Assembly (NCBI GenBank): GCA_037446915.1
Contig: JBBIHP010000096.1
Coordinates: forward strand, 1 to 11,258
Direction of reading: 5' to 3'
From: DSXH01 sp037446915
GTDB taxonomy: Bacteria > Bacteroidota > Ignavibacteria > Ignavibacteriales > Melioribacteraceae
DNA: 11,258 bases
A program made the translations under genes and the position numbers. Numbering within the stretch: the first letter of the stretch is position 1; every line of letters starts with the position of its first letter. Positions 7,462-11,258 of the stretch are shown here, piece by piece. The notes beneath the pieces are model-generated. The model was not told the DNA's origin. It saw nothing but the letters and a program-made list of their open reading frames with translations, and did no database searches.

Positions 7462-8475
7462 GTGGTTATTATTCTAGAAAAAAATGCAACCGAAGGACAA
7501 ATTGAAGATGTAGTAAGACATCTAATATCTTACGGATTTCAGGTTCACAAATCGACAGGTGTTGAAAGAACAATAATTGGTGCGATCGGTGTTCAACCGA
7601 ATTTTGATACAAGAAAGATAAGTATACTTGACGGAGTAGCAGAAGTTTACCGTATTACTACACCGTATAAACTTGCCAGCAGAAGCTTTCACGAAGAGGA
7701 CACAATTATAAAAATTAAAGATGTAGAGATTGGTGGAAATAAAGTTGTATTAATTGCCGGTCCCTGTTCAATTGAGAATGAAGACCAGATTTTCAGAATG
7801 GCAAAGGTTGTTAAAGATGCCGGTGGAAAAATTTTACGTGGCGGTGCTTTCAAACCACGTACTTCTCCCTATTCCTTCCAGGGATTGGGCAAAGAAGGAT
7901 TAAAATTGATAAGAGCTGCAGCAGATGAAAATAATCTGCTTGTAATTTCCGAAGTGATGCAAATTGATCATATAGAATTAATGGAACCTTACATTGATAT
8001 CTACCAGGTTGGTGCACGCAACATGCAAAACTTTTCGCTAATTAAAGAACTTGGTAAAACTTCAAAACCAATTATGCTTAAACGTGGAATTGCCGCAACA
8101 ATAGAAGAATGGTTAATGTCTGCGGAATATATTTTATCGAGCGGTAACAAAAATGTCTTTCTGTGTGAACGAGGCATACGAACATTTGAACAATATACAC
8201 GCAATACTTTCGATCTTTCTGCTATTCCAGTTGTTCATAAAAAAAGTCACCTTCCTATTATTGGCGACCCATCGCATGCTACCGGATTAAGAGATCAGGT
8301 TCCGCCAATGGCTCGTGCTGCTGTTGCTGCCGGTGCAGATGGACTAATGATAGAAATTCACGATGACCCTGAAAACGCTCTTTCCGATGGACCTCAGGCA
8401 CTGTTACCAAATAATTTTACAAAACTTGTCGATGAACTACGCTTAATTGCCAGAGCAATTGGAAGGGAATTATAA
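7462..8475 (+). CDS. aroF: 3-deoxy-7-phosphoheptulonate (DAHP) synthase, type I-beta with regulatory domain
   Basis: It condenses phosphoenolpyruvate and erythrose 4-phosphate to DAHP, the first step of the shikimate pathway to aromatic amino acids, in the cytoplasm. GTG start, 337 residues. Residues 1-70 form a ferredoxin-like regulatory domain and about 75-337 form the TIM barrel. Barrel signatures visible are IAGPCSIE (98-105), GGAFKPRTSPYSFQG (127-141), IGDPSHATG (267-275) and DGLMIEIHDDP (293-303). The four metal ligands known for the Thermotoga maritima enzyme (Cys, His, Glu, Asp) fall here at C102, H272, E298 and D309, essentially the same numbering, so the alignment is nearly gap-free. 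H29 and S31 occupy the positions reported to contact inhibitory tyrosine in that enzyme, so tyrosine feedback is expected. The stop codon directly abuts the tyrA start. Chorismate mutase fusion, seen in some relatives, is absent. Confidence 0.96.
   Translation: MVIILEKNATEGQIEDVVRHLISYGFQVHKSTGVERTIIGAIGVQPNFDTRKISILDGVAEVYRITTPYKLASRSFHEEDTIIKIKDVEIGGNKVVLIAGPCSIENEDQIFRMAKVVKDAGGKILRGGAFKPRTSPYSFQGLGKEGLKLIRAAADENNLLVISEVMQIDHIELMEPYIDIYQVGARNMQNFSLIKELGKTSKPIMLKRGIAATIEEWLMSAEYILSSGNKNVFLCERGIRTFEQYTRNTFDLSAIPVVHKKSHLPIIGDPSHATGLRDQVPPMARAAVAAGADGLMIEIHDDPENALSDGPQALLPNNFTKLVDELRLIARAIGREL
8463..8468 (+). promoter_or_regulatory. Ribosome binding site supporting the TTG start of tyrA
   Basis: AAGGGA (8463-8468), inside the last codons of aroF, lies seven bases before the TTG at 8476. 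The TTG follows the aroF stop without a gap. The Rossmann motif GLGLMG begins at residue 9, so any later Met codon would destroy the NAD-binding site. Confidence 0.5.
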
Positions 8476-9549
8476 TTGGCTGCGAGCATTTCAATAATTG
8501 GTTTAGGATTGATGGGCGGCTCAATTGCTAAGGCACTAAAGCAGTCCGGCAATATTAGTATCAGCGCATTCGATAAACAGGAAGTACTTAACGCAGCATA
8601 TTCAGAAAGTGTAATTGACTGCAAATTAGATAGGGTTGAGCAGTCGATTGAAAGCGATATAATTTTTCTATGCCTTCCTGTTGATGAATCTTTAAGATTA
8701 TTTGAAAAGTTAATCCCGCAGTTAAAGAAGGATCAGATTATTACAGATGTATGTGGTGTTAAATCACCTTTTCAGGAACTGTGGAGTCGTTCTGATTCAA
8801 ATGGTATTTACGTAGGTGGGCACCCCATGACAGGTAAAGAAGTAAGCGGATATAATAATTCGGATCCTACTTTATTTGAGAATGCGGTTTACATATTATG
8901 CGATACCGAATCAAAGAATCAGAAAATAAATCCGCTGTTAGATATAATAAACCTGTTAGGGGCACGGATAACATTTCTAAATTCTAAAGTGCATGATATT
9001 GTTGTAGCATCAGTAAGTCATCTTCCTCAATTGATTGCGGTATCATTAATCAACTCGGCAAGTTTGAAAGAGAACGATATAAACTTTTTTGATTTTGCTG
9101 CCGGCGGATTCAGAGATATGACAAGAATCGCATCAAGTGATTTTGAAATATGGAAATCCGTTTTCGGATATAACAAAAAAAATATCGTTTATGCAATCGA
9201 TAATTTTATCAATGACCTTCAGAGTATGAAAAAAATTATCTCCTCCGGTGATTCTGATTCAACACAGAAAAAGTTCGAAAGTGCTAGAATTAAACGTGAT
9301 GAGATACCACGTAATACAAAAGGATTTATTAATTCCCTCTTCGATGTTTTTGTTTATGTTAAAGATGAACCCGGTGTACTTGCAAAGTTAACTTCACTTT
9401 TATACGAGAAAGAAATTAATATCAAGGATCTTGAACTATTGAAAGTTCGAGAAGGAACCGGTGGAACATTCAGAATTGCATTCGAAACTGAATTAATATC
9501 GAAGAACGCAAAAAAGGTATTAACCGAAAACGGTTTTAAGGTTACTTGA
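8476..9549 (+). CDS. tyrA: Prephenate dehydrogenase with C-terminal ACT domain
   Basis: It oxidises and decarboxylates prephenate to 4-hydroxyphenylpyruvate with NAD+ (or NADP+), the committed step to tyrosine. TTG start, 357 residues. Residues 1-160 form a Rossmann domain with GLGLMG (9-14), DIIFLCLPVD (61-70) and GGHPMTGKEVSG (114-125, with His116). Residues 165-285 form the helical dimerisation and substrate domain, with SHLPQ (181-185, His182 at the catalytic-His position) and GGFRDMTRIASSD (210-222, with Arg217). Residues 290-357 are an ACT domain (FVYVKDEPGVLAKLTSLL, then INIKDLELL), the usual amino-acid-sensing module, implying regulation by tyrosine. The gene abuts aroF with no spacer, so translational coupling is likely. 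The TyrA family call is firm. Arogenate preference cannot be excluded from sequence. An AT-only imperfect repeat after the stop is too weak to call a terminator. Confidence 0.94.
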   Translation: MAASISIIGLGLMGGSIAKALKQSGNISISAFDKQEVLNAAYSESVIDCKLDRVEQSIESDIIFLCLPVDESLRLFEKLIPQLKKDQIITDVCGVKSPFQELWSRSDSNGIYVGGHPMTGKEVSGYNNSDPTLFENAVYILCDTESKNQKINPLLDIINLLGARITFLNSKVHDIVVASVSHLPQLIAVSLINSASLKENDINFFDFAAGGFRDMTRIASSDFEIWKSVFGYNKKNIVYAIDNFINDLQSMKKIISSGDSDSTQKKFESARIKRDEIPRNTKGFINSLFDVFVYVKDEPGVLAKLTSLLYEKEINIKDLELLKVREGTGGTFRIAFETELISKNAKKVLTENGFKVT

Positions 9550-9607
9550 AATAATAGTATAAATCCAACCTTATTATTATTTTTACGCCGCAAAACTTGA
9601 AAACTGT

Positions 9608-9611
9608 GGAG
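9608..9611 (+). promoter_or_regulatory. Ribosome binding site of efp
   Basis: GGAG at 9608-9611 lies seven bases before the ATG at 9619. This is good spacing and supports the start that yields the standard EF-P N-terminus. Confidence 0.6.
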
Positions 9612-9618
9612 AATAATT

Positions 9619-10182
9619 ATGGCAACAACTTCCGATTTCAGAACCGGAATGGTATTAAGATGGAATAATGAATTATGGACAATAGTAGAATTTCAACATG
9701 TGAACCCGGGTAACTGGCGTGCATTTGTAAGAACTAAATTGAAAAATATGAAGACGGGAAAAGTTGTTGAAAACAGGTTTCGTTCTGGTGAAGCTGTTGA
9801 TGATGTACGCGTTGAAAGGCACCAGTATCAATACCTTTACCGCGATGGCGCCGATTTTGTATTAATGCACAATGAAACTTATGAGCAAATAAATATTTCA
9901 CCTCAATTAATTGGTGACGGCCAGCAGTTTCTTAAAGAAAATACAAATATCGATCTGCTTCTCGATGGAACTCAAATAGTTGCAGTTGAACTACCATTAT
10001 TTATAAACTTGAGAGTAACCTACACTGAGCCGGGAGTTAAAGGAGATACAGCCACAAATACATTAAAGCCGGCAAAACTTGAAACTGGCGCTACAGTAAA
10101 TGTCCCACTCTTTGTTAACGAAGGTGATTTATTAAAGATTGATACACGATCCGGTGAATACGTTGAACGCGTAAAAGAATAA
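9619..10182 (+). CDS. efp: Translation elongation factor P
   Basis: EF-P binds between the P and E sites of stalled ribosomes and speeds peptide bond formation at polyproline stretches. The 187 residues are the normal length. Three beta-barrel domains can be followed: the KOW-like domain I (about 1-62), an OB domain II (about 63-125, including ERHQYQYLYRDGADFVLM) and domain III (about 128-187), with the conserved signature VTYTEPGVKGDTATNTLKPA (133-152). The loop that reaches the peptidyl-transferase centre reads PGNWRAFVR (30-38). Asn32 sits where E. coli has the beta-lysylated Lys34 and where the rhamnosylated Arg occurs in the EarP group. Canonical lysine modification therefore cannot occur there, although Arg34 is close by. 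I recall similar PGN-x-RAF loops in green sulfur bacteria. A 69-base gap separates it from tyrA, enough for its own promoter, though none is convincing. It may also be read through from the mutS-tyrA cluster. Confidence 0.97.
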   Translation: MATTSDFRTGMVLRWNNELWTIVEFQHVNPGNWRAFVRTKLKNMKTGKVVENRFRSGEAVDDVRVERHQYQYLYRDGADFVLMHNETYEQINISPQLIGDGQQFLKENTNIDLLLDGTQIVAVELPLFINLRVTYTEPGVKGDTATNTLKPAKLETGATVNVPLFVNEGDLLKIDTRSGEYVERVKE

Positions 10183-10212
10183 TTCTGAATTTATAACTAC
10201 TTAAAATAATTC

Positions 10213-10254
10213 TTGCTCATGATCTTGCTCTTGCTCTTCATCCTGCTCTTGCTC
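10213..10254. repeat. Imperfect TTGCTC hexamer array between efp and the convergent oxidoreductase gene
   Basis: Seven consecutive hexamers fill 42 bases. Four are exactly TTGCTC (10213, 10225, 10231, 10249) and three are variants: ATGATC (10219), TTCATC (10237) and CTGCTC (10243). The array lies wholly outside both flanking genes, 30 bases after the efp stop and 16 bases from the stop of the - strand gene. It has no self-complementarity and so is not a hairpin terminator. No role can be assigned. Confidence 0.7.
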
Positions 10255-10270
10255 ACTATATAATATCCAC

Positions 10271-11258
10271 TCATTGGAATAAATATTTTACTGCAGCATC
10301 GGCGCATCTTTCACCATCAATCGCCGCAGAAACTATTCCGCCGGCATAACCGGCACCTTCTCCACCCGGGAAGAGTCCATTCAATTCGATGTGCATTAAT
10401 GTGTTGTTCTCCCGGGGAATCCTTATCGGTGAGCTTGTTCTGGTTTCAGCAGCAAGAATTTGCGCTTCTTCAGTTAAGTATCCCTTCATTTTGTTATTGA
10501 ATTGCAATAAAGATTTTATTAATCCATTAACAATATTTTCTGGTAATAATTCATGCAAAGGGGCACTTATAGTCCCCGGTATATAAGATGTACCAGGTAA
10601 TGAATTGGATAACTTACCATTAATAAAATCTGTTATTCTTTGTGCGGGTGCTCGTTGTGTTTTACCACCAACTTCGAATGCTATTTTTTCAACATGTTTT
10701 TGATATTCCAATCCGGCAAATACACCATAACTTTCATATTCACTCCAATCTTTCTCATCAATTGAAACTACCAGTCCGGAATTTGCAAATGGCGAATCGC
10801 GTCTTGATACACTCATCCCGTTTAACACTAATTCACCGGGAGATGTTGATGCCGGAATTATAATTCCACCCGGACACATACAAAACGAATAAACTCCTTT
10901 ATCATCAACCTGACATGCAAGGTTATAGCTTGATGCGGGTAGATTTACATCACGTGTTTTTGTATGATATTGAATTTCATCAATTAATTCTTGCGGATGT
11001 TCTATACGAACACCCATTGCAAAAGGTTTGGCTTCAAGTTTTATATTTCTTTTGTTAAGTAGATAGTAAATATCGCGTGCTGAATGTCCTACAACAAGAA
11101 TTACAGCATCGGCAAAAATTTCCTGATTATTATTTACAATTACTCCATGTAGAGAATTATTAGAAATTACAAGATCCGTTACTTTTGAACTAAAGTGTAC
11201 CTCTCCACCACAATTAAGAACGGTTTCGCGAATTGAAGCAACAACTTTTGGAAGCTTG
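10271..11258 (-). CDS. FAD-dependent dehydrogenase / NAD(P)/FAD oxidoreductase (COG2509 type), N-terminus missing
   Basis: The frame is open from the window edge (first whole codon at 11257-11255) to the TGA at 10273-10271, giving 328 C-terminal residues. The Met at 11017 is internal (KPFAMGVR), so the gene starts beyond the window. Motifs fit the uncharacterised FAD-dependent dehydrogenase family of about 520-540 residues: VILVVGHSARDIY (about residues 53-65 of the visible part); KPFAMGVRIEHPQ; FCMCPGG.IIPA; LVLNGMS.SRRDSPFANSGLVV; and the C-terminal FAD-contact FPGGEGAGYAGGIVSAAIDG. The N-terminal GxGxxG dinucleotide motif is expected outside the window. These proteins are soluble flavoenzymes with no agreed substrate. 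The gene converges on efp with an 88-base gap and no clear terminator. Confidence 0.85.
   Translation of the reverse strand, partial: KLPKVVASIRETVLNCGGEVHFSSKVTDLVISNNSLHGVIVNNNQEIFADAVILVVGHSARDIYYLLNKRNIKLEAKPFAMGVRIEHPQELIDEIQYHTKTRDVNLPASSYNLACQVDDKGVYSFCMCPGGIIIPASTSPGELVLNGMSVSRRDSPFANSGLVVSIDEKDWSEYESYGVFAGLEYQKHVEKIAFEVGGKTQRAPAQRITDFINGKLSNSLPGTSYIPGTISAPLHELLPENIVNGLIKSLLQFNNKMKGYLTEEAQILAAETRTSSPIRIPRENNTLMHIELNGLFPGGEGAGYAGGIVSAAIDGERCADAAVKYLFQ

Noticed and set aside
8746..8766. TyrA segment DVCGVK, where DVGSVK is common
   Set aside because: Cys-Gly at this place occurs in other TyrA proteins I remember, and the remaining catalytic motifs are intact, so it is not a sign of inactivation.
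9546..9577. Possible efp promoter, TTGAAA and TATTAT
   Set aside because: The elements look good individually, but the spacing is 20 bases, outside the usual sigma-70 range. The -35 would overlap the tyrA stop.
9550..9584. AT-only inverted repeat (AATAATA / TATTATT) followed by a T-run after tyrA
   Set aside because: The stem is seven A-T pairs with an 18-base loop and no G-C pair, too unstable to be called a terminator. The T-run is ordinary for this AT-rich gap.
10271..11017. Oxidoreductase gene starting at the Met codon at 11017
   Set aside because: The frame continues without a stop to the window edge and encodes conserved family sequence (VGHSARD, then KPFAMGVR). The Met is internal and the gene is cut by the window.

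Overview
The window is ordinary chromosomal sequence from an AT-rich bacterium of the Bacteroidota/Chlorobiota group, most likely an Ignavibacteria-like lineage. This rests on three things: the EF-P loop reads PGNWRAF, which resembles the PGN-x-RAF form I remember from green sulfur bacteria; there is a very large cytoplasmic GH13 protein; and the gene families fit. It is recognition from memory, not a search result. Both ends cut through a gene. I found no mobile element, CRISPR array, tRNA, rRNA or phage gene.

Layout. Positions 1-297 hold the 3' end of a gltA/sudA-type flavoprotein gene on the + strand. It converges on a 1201-residue GH13 (alpha-amylase clan) protein on the - strand (356-3961), and a hairpin lies between the two stop codons. 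A roughly 220-base divergent intergenic region (3962-4182) follows. It has a good sigma-70-like promoter for mutS, a weaker candidate for the GH13 gene, and a 10-bp tandem repeat. A tightly packed + strand cluster then runs from 4183 to 9549: mutS, a DUF1684 lipoprotein (overlapping mutS by 20 bases), a type I-beta DAHP synthase (aroF, GTG start) and an ACT-domain prephenate dehydrogenase (tyrA, TTG start immediately after the aroF stop). After a 69-base gap comes efp. It converges on a partial FAD-dependent oxidoreductase on the - strand (10271 to the window end), and the gap between them holds a short TTGCTC hexamer array.

How the genes fit together. aroF and tyrA catalyse the first step of the shikimate pathway and the committed step to tyrosine. 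Both carry regulatory modules (an N-terminal ferredoxin-like domain and a C-terminal ACT domain), and their genes abut, so coordinated tyrosine feedback is likely. mutS (mismatch repair) and the lipoprotein share the apparent transcript without an obvious functional link. The GH13 protein keeps the catalytic Asp/Glu/Asp triad but has Pro where the clan usually has His in region IV. It also carries long extra N- and C-terminal regions of unknown role.

I did not find a convincing undescribed multi-gene system. The points most worth a second look are the GH13 architecture, the lysine-less EF-P loop tip, the DUF1684 lipoprotein embedded in the mutS-aro cluster, and the two small non-coding repeats.
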